A stretch of DNA of 64,000 nucleotides from Lithodes maja (taxonomy: Eukaryota; Arthropoda; Malacostraca; Decapoda; Lithodidae), in the NCBI GenBank assembly GCA_037953745.1, contig JBAKBP010013037.1, positions 1 through 64,000 of the forward strand, read 5' to 3'. Positions within the stretch are counted from its first letter, which is position 1; each line of letters begins with the position of its first letter. Both the position numbers and the translations under genes were made by a program. Below the pieces are notes generated by a model, which had not been told where the DNA came from, did not search any database, and saw only the letters and a list, made by a program, of their open reading frames with translations. Shown one piece after another: positions 54,395-64,000 of the stretch.

Positions 54395-54773
54395 TTAAGG
54401 GAGCCCACCTCGCTCTCTTTCTCTCCCTCTCTCTTTGGCTTGTATCCATTCGGCCCCATCCAGACTACAGTTTTAAGACGTTTACCCCCATCCAGGTGTC
54501 AATATTTTCCTGGCGAGCGGTAGCGAGCCAGCATATATATATTTTAGTTTTTGACAACAAGCTAAATTTGTACATTTTTCGATAGAAATTTTTTTCCGGC
54601 GAAGCCGGATTTCTCCATACAATGCTGGCTCGCTATCGCTCGCCAGGAGGAAATCGACATCTGGAGGGGGATAAACGTCTTAAAACAGTTGGCTGAATGG
54701 GACCAAATGGATACAAGCCAGGGAAAGAGAGAAGGAGAGAAAGATAAAAGAAAAGCCGGGGGACCCCCCTTAA
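54395..54773. mobile_element. Family A inverted-repeat element, copy A3
   Basis: It is bounded by TTAA on both sides (ctcTTAAggg... and cccccctTAA). Its arms of about 170 bp contain cttgtatccattcggcccca / ccaaatggatacaagcc and cctggcgagcggtagcgagc / ggctcgctatcgctcgccag, with ccggcgaagccgg central. Confidence 0.88.
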
Positions 54774-55066
54774 CATTAAGTCACAAACAGCTAGAGTAAT
54801 CGAGCTAATGTTTCTACCATTTGGGAAGGGTCATTATTGAATAGGTGTGAACATTTAGATACAGCCCATTTACTCTAGCCCTTATTAGTTATAGATGTTA
54901 TGGTTCGCGATTTCCGGCCTACCTATTTGGAACGGAGTATAGTGACCTGACCTGACCTAATATCTTAATTTGAGAATATTTTAGGTTATGTTAATGTAGC
55001 TCTAAAAATACAAAACACACTAAAAAAAATATAACAAAATATATATTATATATATATATACAGGTA
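54774..55066. other. Spacer with dispersed repeat
   Basis: Bases 54792-54947 are a second copy of the 48797-48957 repeat. AT-rich microsatellite follows at 55036-55060. Confidence 0.55.
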
Positions 55067-55357
55067 TACAGGGTGATTCAGTAACCCTTCTCATAAATGT
55101 AATGGCAAATTCGGGAGACAAAAATAAGACTAATTTACTCTATGACCCTTAGGGTGAGTCTTTGATATGGAGATATTACACCTTTAAAGTTATCGATAGA
55201 TAGAAAAGAAAAAATCTAAGGAGTGAGAATGAAAATGTCGTTGTTAACTGGCAGGGTAGCGTAACCAAGACTTGGTATCAAAATGGCTGCATACGGTAAC
55301 TGGATGCAGTTGGTTTCCCAATTTACAAAGGTACATTACTACTGTATTTGTATTATC

Positions 55358-55388
<31 letters not shown>

Positions 55389-56268
55389 GTTCTTAAAGCT
55401 AGCGCATGCTAAGCTAGCTAAAGATAGCTCAATAAGGCCGATTAGGCGTATTTCCATTGGGGTCCTGTACTACTACCCCATCCCTTTACTCATGAGGGAT
55501 GGTAACGACTCAGTGCTTGTGAAAAATCTTTAATGCGCCGAGCGTGGGCGCGAACCCGGGCCTTCTGGGTGGAAGTCCGAGACGCTAGTCACTACACCAA
55601 GCGAGCCCGCTATCATCATCATTATTATTAATAATCATTATATTAGTAGTAGGAGTAGCAAGGGGAGAAGCAGGCGGCGGAGGATAAGTAAGAGGAAGAG
55701 GAGGAAGAGTAAGTGGTGGAAGAGGGGTAAGTGGAAGAGGAGGGATCTGACTGCTGACTTTGAGCTTTGATACTCCGCTCGTCTTAATGAATCTTGAATC
55801 AATCTGTACATGAATCTAAAGATTGTTTCTTTGCTTACACGTGGTATGTAAATGGTTGCATAATTATGGTAGCAGTTGTCTCAATCCTCAAAAGAACATT
55901 AGCCTTTGATCACCATCATTATAATTAATACTGCTACTACTACTATGAATAATGTACGTATAATAATGATGATGATGATGATAGTTCAAATAGTAATGTA
56001 CCTTTGTAAATTGGGAAACCAACTGCATCCAGTTACCGTATGCAGCCATTTTGATACCAAGTCTTGGTTACGCTACCCTGCCAGTTAGCAACAACATTTT
56101 CATTCTCACTCCTTAGATTTTTTTCTTTTCTATCTATCGATAACTTTAAAGGTGTAATATCTCCATCATATCAAAGACTAACCCTAAGGGTCATAGAGTA
56201 AATTAGTATTATTTTTGTCTCCCGAATTTACCATTAAATTTATGAAAAGGGTTACTGAATCACCCGTA
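55067..56268. mobile_element. DNA transposon-like element E with about 280-bp terminal inverted repeats
   Basis: The arms 55067-55346 and 55988-56268 are inverted, with ends TACAGGGTGATTCAGTAACC and GGTTACTGAATCACCCGTA flanked by TA-rich sequence. The TA flank and ends resemble those of mariner-type elements, but the superfamily is not established. The interior (640 bp) has a SINE, GA-rich tracts and simple repeats, but no transposase. Confidence 0.85.
55360..55610 (-). mobile_element. tRNA-derived SINE nested in element E
   Basis: On the - strand it starts with a tRNA-like head gcgggctcgcttggtgtagt, with an A box (TGGTGTAGTGACTAG, 55585-55599) and a B box (GGGTTCGCGCC, 55548-55558). A tRNA-unrelated body follows, then an (att)n tail at 55360-55388. 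Spacing of the boxes fits a Pol III promoter. Flanking simple repeats hide any target duplication. Confidence 0.82.
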
Positions 56269-56316
56269 TATAATATATACAGTATATATATAGACTGTAT
56301 ATAGATAGACTGTATA

Positions 56317-56348
<32 letters not shown>

Positions 56349-56516
56349 TTATGTATATTGTTATGTATTCTTATTCTGTATTTAGGAAAGGTGTAAAGGT
56401 ATGTTAACCTCACATAAAATGTTCTAGTGGGGTTACTAGGTCGGGTCACTAGGTTATTGTTAATCCATAGTTATAGAAGTGTACTGAACAAGCGAAGTGT
56501 AAGAACCTGTGAGCAT
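56269..56516. other. Spacer with AT microsatellite
   Basis: (ta)n and (ga)n tracts lie at 56270-56350. The remainder is unassigned. Confidence 0.5.
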
Positions 56517-56900
56517 TAAAAGGGGTCACCTGCTTTTTTTCTCTTTCTCTCCTTTTCTCTCTTTGTCTGGCTTGTATCCATTCGGACCCATTCGGCAAAC
56601 TGTTTTAAGACGTTTATCCCCATTCAGGTGTTGATTTCTTCCTGGCGAGCAATAGCGAGCCAGCATTGTATGGAGAATTCCGGCTTCGCCGGAGAAATTT
56701 TTCTATCGAAAAATGTACACATTAAAGTTTGCTGTAAAAACAAAAATATATATATGCTGGCTCGCTACCGCTCGCCAGGAAATTATTGACACCTGGATGG
56801 GGGTAAACTTCTTAAAACAGAAGGCTGAATGGGGCCGAATAGATAAAAGCCAAAGAGAGAGGGAGAGCAAAAAGAAAAAAAGCGAAGTGAGCCCTCTTAA
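56517..56900. mobile_element. Family A inverted-repeat element, copy A4
   Basis: It starts TTAAAAGGGGTCACC and ends GTGAGCCCTCTTAA. The inverted arms contain cttgtatccattcgg and the gcgagc core. The terminal TTAA at 56897-56900 is also the first TTAA of element D. Confidence 0.88.
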
Positions 56901-57326
56901 CCCTTTGGCTGCGGCTATGTTTGGGCTATTTAGGGCATATTCAGGCACTCCTGAATGATAAATCAAGCATCTGCATTAAATGAAGTGTATTCTGCCAAAA
57001 ACTAGGCGAAAATAGCTTCAAAATGACACCAGAACGGACCCTGTACGTGGTCTGGTTCATCCACAGTGGTTCCAGTGAAGCGCGGGAACCCCGCTATTAT
57101 GTAACTCTCGCTCACTTGGCTACGCTGGTGAGAGAGACAGAGAGAGACCCGCACGAGACACAGCCTAGCTCAGTGAGCCGCTCGGTGCTCTGAGGGTCGG
57201 AGGTGGGCCCCTCACGCTCCCACCCACTGACACTCGATTTTTACGTTTTTTACAGGCTTTTATAGCCTGGAAATTGCTGTAACTTGCCAAAACATTCCAG
57301 AACGTTACCCGCAGCGAAAGGGTTAA
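56897..57326. mobile_element. piggyBac-like MITE (element D), 430 bp
   Basis: The terminal inverted repeats TTAACCCTTTGGCTGCGG and CCGCAGCGAAAGGGTTAA differ at one position. TTAA targets and CCC-type ends are the established signature of piggyBac-superfamily elements. No coding capacity. GC content is higher than in its neighbours. Confidence 0.88.
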
Positions 57327-57497
57327 TAGATATCCTTCTTAATTAGATTATTTTTCTGTGTTTAGGAAGGATACTTGACCGTCAAGGGATATGATACACC
57401 TCTCTGATTACTAGATGTCCTTCCTAAACTGTAGAAAATCGTCTAATAATAGCCAGACTAGCAGGACTAATGGTGTCACCCGTCTTGAAGTGGTTAA
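57323..57497. mobile_element. Family C-related TTAA element, copy C6
   Basis: It is bounded by TTAA at 57323-57326 (shared with D) and 57494-57497. It contains ttaggaaggatac, tgtccttcctaaactgtaga and aaaatcgtctaataatagcc, an inverted arrangement like family C. Confidence 0.7.
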
Positions 57498-57508
57498 TGC
57501 TGGTAGAG

Positions 57509-57862
57509 TTAAGGGGCCCACCTCGCTTTTTTTTCTCTCCCTCTCTCTTTGGCTTGTATCCATTCGGCCCCATTCAGCCTACTGTTTTAAGAGGTTTACC
57601 CGCATCCAGGTGTCAATATTTTCCTGGCGAACGGTAGCCAGCCAGCATATATATGTGTTTTTACAGCAAGCTAAATTTGTAAATTTTTCGATAGAAAAAT
57701 ATCTCCGGCAAAGCCGGATTTCTCCATACAATGATGGCTTGCTATCGCTCGCCAGGAAGAAATCGACACCTTAAAACAATTGGCTGAATGGAGCCGAATG
57801 GATACATGCCAGAAAAAGAGAGAAAAGGAGAGAAAGAGAAAAAAAAGCCGGTGTGACCTATA
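57509..57862. mobile_element. Family A inverted-repeat element, copy A5
   Basis: It starts TTAAGGGGCCCACCTCGC. The arms cttgtatccattcggcccca / gagccgaatggatacatgcc surround the core gcgaacggtagccagcc / tcgctatcgctcgccagg. The right end has lost TTAA. Confidence 0.82.
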
Positions 57863-57980
57863 ATGACCTACAAAGAGTAATGGTGCCACTGAGGTCGTAC
57901 AGGCACAGGCAATAGTCAGTCACTTTGGTGGTGTAGTAGTAGTATTAAGGATTTGCCTTTATTTTAGTTTTCTTTTCTTT

Positions 57981-58353
57981 TTTAGGGGGGGATGGGCGTA
58001 TTTTTGTCCTCATTCATGTATTTTTATAATGTTTATAGTTTCCACCGTAGACGTCCATCAAGCTTAAAAAAAAAAATACCACCAAGACCCTCCTTCAAGA
58101 TAAATTTGTACATTTTCTGTTAAAAATTTCCCAGCCGGAGGCCAAAAAACGCGTAAAGTAAAGGCTCGATATCGCTGGCAATGAAAAAAATGTAAACCTA
58201 AATGACACGAAAAGTCTTAATATTGACAAAGAAATGAGGCGAAAAGTCTTAAAATCGCCAAACTAATGGGTCGAACATCATACAATCTGAAAACTAAGGT
58301 GGCTAAACAGTAGGAAGAAGGGGGACCAGAAAAACAACACATCTCCCCTTAAG
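57981..58353. mobile_element. Family B element, copy B9
   Basis: The left end is TTTAGGGGGGGATGG (one change from TTAA) and the right end CATCTCCCCTTAA. It contains gtccatcaagctta and spaced gtcttaatat / gtcttaaaatcgcc words. The terminal TTAA is shared with C3. Confidence 0.82.
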
Positions 58354-58465
58354 AGAGATAGTTCGAAGCCTGTTCATTGTTTGAGGCCCATTATAAACTG
58401 AACACAATTGTCTAATAGTAGCCATAATAAAGTTAATAGAACGGCGCCGGTACAGAAAGGGTTAA
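58350..58465. mobile_element. Family C element, half copy C3
   Basis: Only the right arm is present: gagatagttcgaagcctgtt, gtctaatagtagccat and ggcgccggtacagaaagggt, ending in TTAA at 58462-58465. Confidence 0.75.
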
Positions 58466-60249
58466 GGTGTTCTTAGTGTTATGCCTGGGTTTTTACCGGG
58501 GTTTTTATTGGTCTCTGGTAGGTTCTTACTCGACTGGAGAAGTTAAAGTCAAACAACACATGCACGAAAGTCATAAAGGGTAAAATATAACACTGAGGAC
58601 ATACATGAAATACTTTTAATACTCATTTAACAATATAACATAAACAATTCACTTTAGACTGATTCATACAAATATATATTAGTCCTAGCACGGACGAGGA
58701 TCCACAAGGTAACTGGGAATTCACTTAGCTCTCTTTCACTTGAATTAATTATAATTATACACCCTAGGTACACTGGTGTAGGAATTAATTATCACTTTAT
58801 CTTTAGCTCTCTCTTCTTGTCTTAATCGTAGAGATACACCTGGGTCGCACTGGTGTAAGAATGTTAATATCACTTTATCTTTGGCTCTTTCTTTCCTTGC
58901 ATAAATCAAAGAGATACACTTGGGTCGCACTGGTATAAGAATTTAGTAGAGCTATACACTTAACCCTTTTACACTAGTATGAATTTAAGTTAAACACCGG
59001 GGTCGCACTGGTGTAGAAATTAAAGATAACCTCTGTAACACTCCTAGTCTAACACACTGTAGATCTGAAGATTCAGGTACAGGAGGGGATGAAGTGATAG
59101 TCGCTGAGTCCTTTCGTCTAGTTCCGTTGCGACGCCTAGGTGATCTTGCCGTGTGGTTAAAGTAGATAGGGATACAGATGGATTAGTTGGTTTTGGGTCT
59201 TGAATGGTAGTTTCTTAATGTCATGACATAGGGTGCATACCATCGGACTAACGCGAGCATGAACTAGGACATGTCCTGAGTTATGACTTCTCGTCTATCC
59301 TGACCTTTATACTAACCGGTGATGAAGTTCTGTTCCGGTACTCTTGCTGTAGGGTCTTTAATACAAAGTCACTTGTGTCATGACACAGCGACGAGGTATC
59401 GGGCTATGTGAGGAAATAAGTAAGATCATGAACTTACTATTTCGCTCAACTGACCGTTGTAAGAGTGTTTAAAGAACCCAAGTTCGGTGATTAAACCGTT
59501 TTACTGCATATGTCCTTGGCCATGGTGTTGGACAGATACAGTATGGACTTTTGTATGCCATTGCTAAGTGTCGTTATTCAGACGGTATCTCGCAAAGCCG
59601 AAACCATTAGTTGGCTTGCCATGGCAAGGTTTACTTTAACCCTCTCCGACATATGACGCGATTTTGAGCCTATTAGGGATACTTTAAAGCCTTGGTTACC
59701 ATCAGGGGTATTTAGAAATCTTTAGTTTAGTTACTTCAACCTCTGCAGTTGTCTTTGAGTTAGCTGTGGGCAGAAAACTAATGTTGGAGGGGTAATTATC
59801 AGAGTGAGAGAACTCTATTTCTTATTGCTAATCTGGCAACCTCTGCGTCATATGTGCGTGAAAAGGTTAATAGTTTGTTAGAGTGCGGGATTGATACTAG
59901 AAGTCAGTTTGTGGCATGCCCTTCGATGCTACTTTAAATATCAAAATTGCAGCCTAATAGAGATCCTGATGTTGACACTATGTCATGGCATGTAAGAACA
60001 AAAGTTCACCTAATAGGGAAAAGAACTCCTCAGACCTTAAAGAATATCCACCATGGCTTCAATTACTTCCTGAATGGGAGGGTAATCCTTAGGCTCAAAA
60101 CTCTTACATGTAAGTATATTTGAGCCCTTGAATTGCTGACTCTACCTGGTTCTCGTTGAGATGGTCATCCCGTTGGCTGCTATGTCCCAGGGCTATTAGT
60201 TGAAGGTCATAAGTACAGGGGAGGGCGTTTTTAGGGGGATTAAGTAGAC
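58466..60249. other. Spacer with 78-bp imperfect repeats
   Basis: Bases 58700-59030 hold about four diverged units with a period of 77-80 bp, each with gggtcgcactggtgta (cactggtgta-like words at 58771, 58848, 58928 and 59006) and atcactttatctttagctct. The rest, about 1.2 kb, has no recognised gene or element. Confidence 0.55.
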
Positions 60250-60745
60250 CCCTTGGCGTTGAGACATCTGCGCGGAAGATCGGCGCATCGCATCGGGAAA
60301 GGTGAGATTTGGTTATGCTGTTCCTTTTCTGCTTGGCTGTATATTATTTTCTTCTTCTGTGTTCCAATATGGTCAAACGTGAACCTTATTGTTTTTCCTG
60401 GTGTGGGTGGTAGAGTAGCCTTGATGGTGGTAATTCTGGCTTCCCAGGTATTAGTGCGTAGTGGGGCACATTTAAACTTGGGATGGCCATTTTGTTGTTC
60501 CATTGTCTTCGTCTTTTTATTTGTGTTGGTGGGTGGTATTGCTGATTGTGTCTTGCTTTGTGGTGAGTTCTCCTTCTCTTGTTGCCGTTTCCTTTTATTG
60601 TTTCTTCTGTGCTTGCCCGGGGTATGGGGGTTTGCGGCATTCTCTTGTTCTTTGTTCCTTTCTCTTTAGTTTCTCTGCTCCGTTTTTCTTGTTGGGCTGG
60701 CATGGTGGTGATCTTTAATTCAGGTATTTTACTTAGCCTAAACAA
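60240..60745 (-). other. Possible LINE ORF1 relic (weak)
   Basis: The - strand carries two overlapping open stretches rich in Lys, Arg, Gln and Pro (for example KRSRETKEKGTKNKR and APLRTNTWEARITTIKATLP). Base composition is GC-richer than the surroundings. No family motif (CCHC, RRM, esterase) is visible. It could be a fragment of a retrotransposon ORF1 or noncoding. Confidence 0.2.
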
Positions 60746-61073
60746 TATCTGGTGTGACGTTTTGGGGTTATTATGATTCTGTTTATTTATTCCTGAGTGC
60801 TTTGATGCTTTGATTGTTTTGCCATTTCGAGCAAATGCGAGCCCTTTCGAGTTTTGTTTAGTTCTCCCCTAGGCTTTCAAAGTACCTCCCCAAACACTCT
60901 TCAATCTCCCCCCCCCCCCCCCCCCCACGCCCTGACCTCCATCAAGCTAAGTATGTACCTTTTTCGGTTCAAGTGTCTTACAATTGCCAAACTTGGGGTG
61001 AAACGTCTCCAAAATAAAGGCGGTATCACACGAGCATACTCTCAAGATTTAAGTTGTATATGCATTCAGCCTC
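60746..61073. other. Spacer with poly-C tract
   Basis: A run of about 18 C lies at 60909-60926. Nearby ctccatcaagcta and tacctttttcggt words look like a badly eroded family B fragment (60860-61010). Confidence 0.45.
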
Positions 61074-61341
61074 TTAAGGGGAGAATGAGCGTATTTATTT
61101 GCTCATTTAGTATATATTTAAAAACTAAAAATAGTGTCCCTCCTAGACCTTCATCAAACTTAAAAAATAACCCCCAAGACCCTCCTTCAAGATAAATGTG
61201 TACATTTTTTTCGATAGGGCCGGTTCCTCTTAAATTACAGGCTTATTATCGTTCGCCAGGAAAAAATCGACACCTAAGTGACGAAAAATCCAAATATTGA
61301 CAAAGAAATGGGGCGAAAGGTCTTAAAATCGCCAAACAATA
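61074..61341. mobile_element. Family B TTAA element, copy B10, right-truncated
   Basis: It starts TTAAGGGGAGAATG and contains cttcatcaaacttaaaa, gggccggttcctct and gttcgccagg. The pattern stops near 61341 without a right terminus. Confidence 0.78.
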
Positions 61342-61490
61342 TCTTGTTTATAGACAACAAACAAACGAAGGCGATAACATAACCTCCGCCCAACTTCCTT
61401 TGGCGGAGGTAAATATTATAACAACCTGGACGTTGCCTTGCTGTCGGCGCTTGTTGATTATTGAAAATACTATTTTAATCGTGCTGGAGT

Positions 61491-61706
61491 TATTAGCCCT
61501 TTCATGATCCAATACGCATCTCTTTCCTGAATTCCGGCTATTTTTAGACGATTACATTCAGATTAGGAAGGGTATATGGAAGTCAGAGGGTTAATTGAGG
61601 TAGTCTTTACCCTTAATTCCACAGATTCTTCTTAAACTGTAAAAATAATAGTCTAATGATAGCCAGAATAAACTGTTAAAATGCGTCACAATCTTGAGAG
61701 GGTTAA
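61491..61706. mobile_element. Family C-related element, copy C8
   Basis: The inverted arms ttagccctttcatgatccaa...ggctatttttagacgatta and agtctaatgatagccagaat...gagggTTAA match C7. The left TTAA is mutated. Confidence 0.72.
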
Positions 61707-61742
61707 AACCTCGATCCCTTGGCCAACCTTAGACGATATTAT

Positions 61743-62080
61743 TTAACCTATTCAGTACCGGTGACGTCCTTTTCATTATATTCTGGCAACTATTACACTG
61801 TTTTATTCAGCTTAGGAAGGACGCCTAGCCGTTGAAAGGCTGAATACCATCTCAATTAATCCTTTAACACCTTCTGTACCAATCCCGTTCTTTTAACTTC
61901 ATTCTGGCTACTATTAGACGATTATATTCAGATTCCAAAGGGCCTCCAGCATTTAACAGTGCTTCGAACTATCTCACTAGAACCTTTTTTACTACCACAG
62001 ATCCTTCTTTAGCTGCACAAAACCGTCTAAATAAAGCTAGAATGAAATATAATAGACGTCGCCGGTACAGAATGGGTTAA
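61743..62080. mobile_element. Family C TTAA element, copy C4
   Basis: It runs from TTAACCTATTCAGTACCGG to CCGGTACAGAATGGGTTAA. Internal inverted blocks are actattacactgttttattc and aaccgtctaaataaagct. A second gtaccaatcccgttc block suggests an internal duplication. Confidence 0.82.
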
Positions 62081-62178
62081 GGCAGGAATGGGCCCCTGTA
62101 TCCGATAATCTGTATCCGATTTTAATGTCCATAATAATTTAAAAGTCCATTTATTTTAGTCTGGGTAATTATTTGTGA

Positions 62179-62573
62179 TTTAGGGGGGATGGGGGGTTTT
62201 TCTGGCTCCCCCTTCTCCCTCATGTTTAGCCCATTTTGTTTTCAGATTTTATTACGTTCGGCCCATTAGTTTGGCGATATTAATTTTAAGAATTTTCGCC
62301 CTATTTCTTTGTCAATATGAAACCTATCGTGCCATATAGGTGTCGACTTTTTCCTTGCGAGCGATAGCGACCTTGTAATTCAGCAGGAGCTGTCCTTCGG
62401 CCGGTACATGATTGTACCGAAAAATGTACAAATTTATATAGAAGAATGATTTTGAGGATTTTTTTTTTTTTTTTTTGTTACTTGATGGAGGTCTAGGGAG
62501 GAAACTAAAACAATAATATATAAATAAATATAGACTCCAAAATACACCGTACCCCTCTTTTAAGGGGGTAGTC
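62179..62573. mobile_element. Family B element, copy B11 (opposite orientation)
   Basis: The left end TTTAGGGGGGATGGGG is one change from TTAA. It contains gtgtcgactttttccttgcg, agcgatagcgacc and cttgatggaggtctaggga. The right TTAA (62570-62573) is shared with B12. Confidence 0.83.
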
Positions 62574-62927
62574 CTTGTTTTTGGGCCTAAATATTTATAT
62601 ATATATTTATATTTTAATTTCCTCGTTAGACCTTCATCAAGCTTAGAATTCACCCCTAGACTCCCTTTCAATAAAAATGTGTACACTTTTCGATAGAAAA
62701 ATGTCCCGGCCGAAAGCCGGTTCCTTCTAAAATTAGAGGCTTGCTATCGCTCGCCAGGAAACAATCAACGCCTAAAGGGCACGAAAGGTCTTAAGATGGA
62801 CAACAAAAAATAGGCGAAAGGTCTCAAAATCGCCAAACTAACGGAACGAACGTCTTAAAACCTCAAAACTAATATGCTAAACATGAGGGAAAAGGGGGTC
62901 CAGAAAAAGCGAGTACTACCCCTTTAA
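62570..62927. mobile_element. Family B TTAA element, copy B12
   Basis: It runs from TTAAGGGGGTAGT to ACTACCCCTTTAA. It is in the opposite orientation to B11, so the two form a tail-to-tail pair joined by one TTAA. It contains ccggccgaaagccgg and gcttgctatcgctcgccagg. Confidence 0.87.
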
Positions 62928-62993
62928 TGGACTCCGAGCCCAGTATCGGCTACATGACCTCGTGTGACACCGACTTTACATGACACCATTATA

Positions 62994-63061
62994 TTAACCT
63001 TGTGAAGATTGTGACGCATTTTGATAGTTTATTCTGGCTATCAATAGACGATCATTATATT
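62994..63061. mobile_element. Family C-related element, left fragment C9
   Basis: It starts TTAACCTTGTGAAG and contains gtttattctggctatcaata and gacgatcatt, then breaks at the start of B13. Confidence 0.6.
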
Positions 63062-63339
63062 TTTTTAGTTTCCACTCACGACCTCTATCAAGCTTACACA
63101 AATAATACCCCTAAGGCCCCCATTTGAGATATATTTTTGCATAGTTCGGTAGAAAAATGCCCGTCACAGGCCGGTTCCTCCTAAATTGCAGGCTTGCCAT
63201 TACTTGCCAGGATAATATCGACATATAAATGGCCAGAAAGCTCTTAAGACTGCCAAACTAATGGGGCGAATACTTTAAAATCATAAAACTGATGGGGCTA
63301 GACAGGAGCAAAAGAGGTGTCCAGAGGACGCCCCCTTAA
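63062..63339. mobile_element. Family B element, copy B13, left-truncated
   Basis: It contains cgacctctatcaagcttac, ggccggttcctcctaaat and a right end ccccCTTAA. The left terminus is missing. Confidence 0.75.
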
Positions 63340-63842
63340 ATCCGACTGCTCGAACCCTATTAGCTTAGTGGAAACTTTAAAAAAAAAAAATAATAATAAT
63401 ACTAATAATAATTAAACAAAATAATAATATTATTAATATTAGTAATACAATATATATAAATACATAAATATATCTGTCAAAGACATTTCCCTCACATGCC
63501 TAAGTGTGTAATTTGACTACACTGACACTTTTGGTAGGTGTTTTGGGTGTTAGTTTACGATTATATCAAGCTTTGGAAAGGCCTCTCATAGTTATTTGGA
63601 ACGAATTGTGTTAGGCAATGGATTAAATTGAGAGTTTGTGTCATTGATGCCTAAAGTGCTAACATTAAACGATTTCATTTAGTTCAGGGAAGGTATATCT
63701 ATTTCAAATGGTTAAACCCTTGTGTTCGAAGCCCATTAGCTCGGTGGAAATGAACCAAATTAAAACAATATATATCTGGCTGGACCTTGCCTTGCTGTCG
63801 GCGCTGGTGAATTATTGGGAAAGCCATTATGATCGCTAGCTA
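63340..63842. other. AT-rich spacer with a dispersed repeat
   Basis: (taa)n tracts lie at 63380-63450. Bases 63768-63828 (ggaccttgccttgctgtcgg, cgctggtgaattattg) also occur at 61428-61470. Confidence 0.5.
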
Positions 63843-64000
63843 TTAACCCTTACTGTACCGATGACGTCCTTTGCATTCTATTCTAGCTATATTTAGACTC
63901 TTTTGTGCAGCTTAAGAAGAATCTGTGGTAGCAAAAAGGGTTAAGTGAGATAGTTCAAAGCATATGTTAATTGCTGGAAGCTCTTTTAAAACTGAATCAA
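63843..64000. mobile_element. Family C TTAA element, copy C5, cut by the window end
   Basis: It starts TTAACCCTTACTGTACCGAT and continues gacgtcctttgcattctatt and ctagctatatttagactctt. The right terminus lies outside the window. Confidence 0.78.

Noticed and set aside
58484..60250. Solo LTR beginning tgttatgcctggg
   Set aside because: No matching TG...CA terminus, polypurine tract, PBS or second copy is visible in the window.
60253..60669. 138-codon hydrophobic frame on the + strand
   Set aside because: It starts near a repeat, has biased composition from T-rich DNA and overlaps equally long frames on the other strand. No family is recognised.
34547..63339. piggyBac transposase gene serving the TTAA elements
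   Set aside because: I looked for a long frame with DDD-type transposase features between 34 and 64 kb and found none; all long frames there are satellite artefacts.

Overview
This window looks like an animal genome: a gene-poor, transposon- and satellite-rich stretch, most likely from an arthropod and plausibly a decapod crustacean. The reasons are animal-type LTR and non-LTR retrotransposons (Ty3/gypsy, CR1-like and other LINEs), a tRNA-derived SINE, short TTAA-flanked inverted-repeat elements, many minisatellites and scattered ggttaggctagg-type tracts. I found no bacterial gene organisation and no convincing host gene. The species call is inference.

Layout. 1-12.7 kb holds two Ty3/gypsy copies on the + strand: a 5'-truncated one whose start is replaced by a palindrome (190-3102), and a complete but decayed one (3477-12667). 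14.8-17.0 kb is a decayed LINE, split by a retroposon with a 12-bp target duplication. 17050-26533 is a third, young gypsy copy on the - strand with almost identical LTRs and one uninterrupted 1302-codon pol frame. 26.5-30.9 kb is a nearly complete CR1-like LINE on the - strand, with an SGNH-esterase ORF1 and an endonuclease/RT ORF2. 31.7-34.0 kb has LINE fragments. From 34.1 kb to the end the window is a patchwork of nine minisatellite arrays (units 22 to 72 bp) and about 27 short inverted-repeat elements that mostly end in TTAA. It also contains a 3.5-kb long-TIR element nested in one of them, a second long-TIR element carrying a SINE, and unassigned AT-rich spacers.

The gypsy copies have the order Gag(SCAN-like)-zinc knuckle-protease-INTEGRASE-RT-RNase H. 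Integrase lies upstream of RT, as in the Gmr1-type lineage first described from deuterostomes, and Gag carries the SCAN-like region expected of that lineage.

The most unusual structure is in 34-63 kb. Several short element families share a TTAA target, and two of them share a hairpin core. Neighbouring copies abut by sharing a single TTAA. Nearly every tandem array lies within about 130 bp of such an element, and one array has grown from inside one. No transposase for these elements is encoded in the window.
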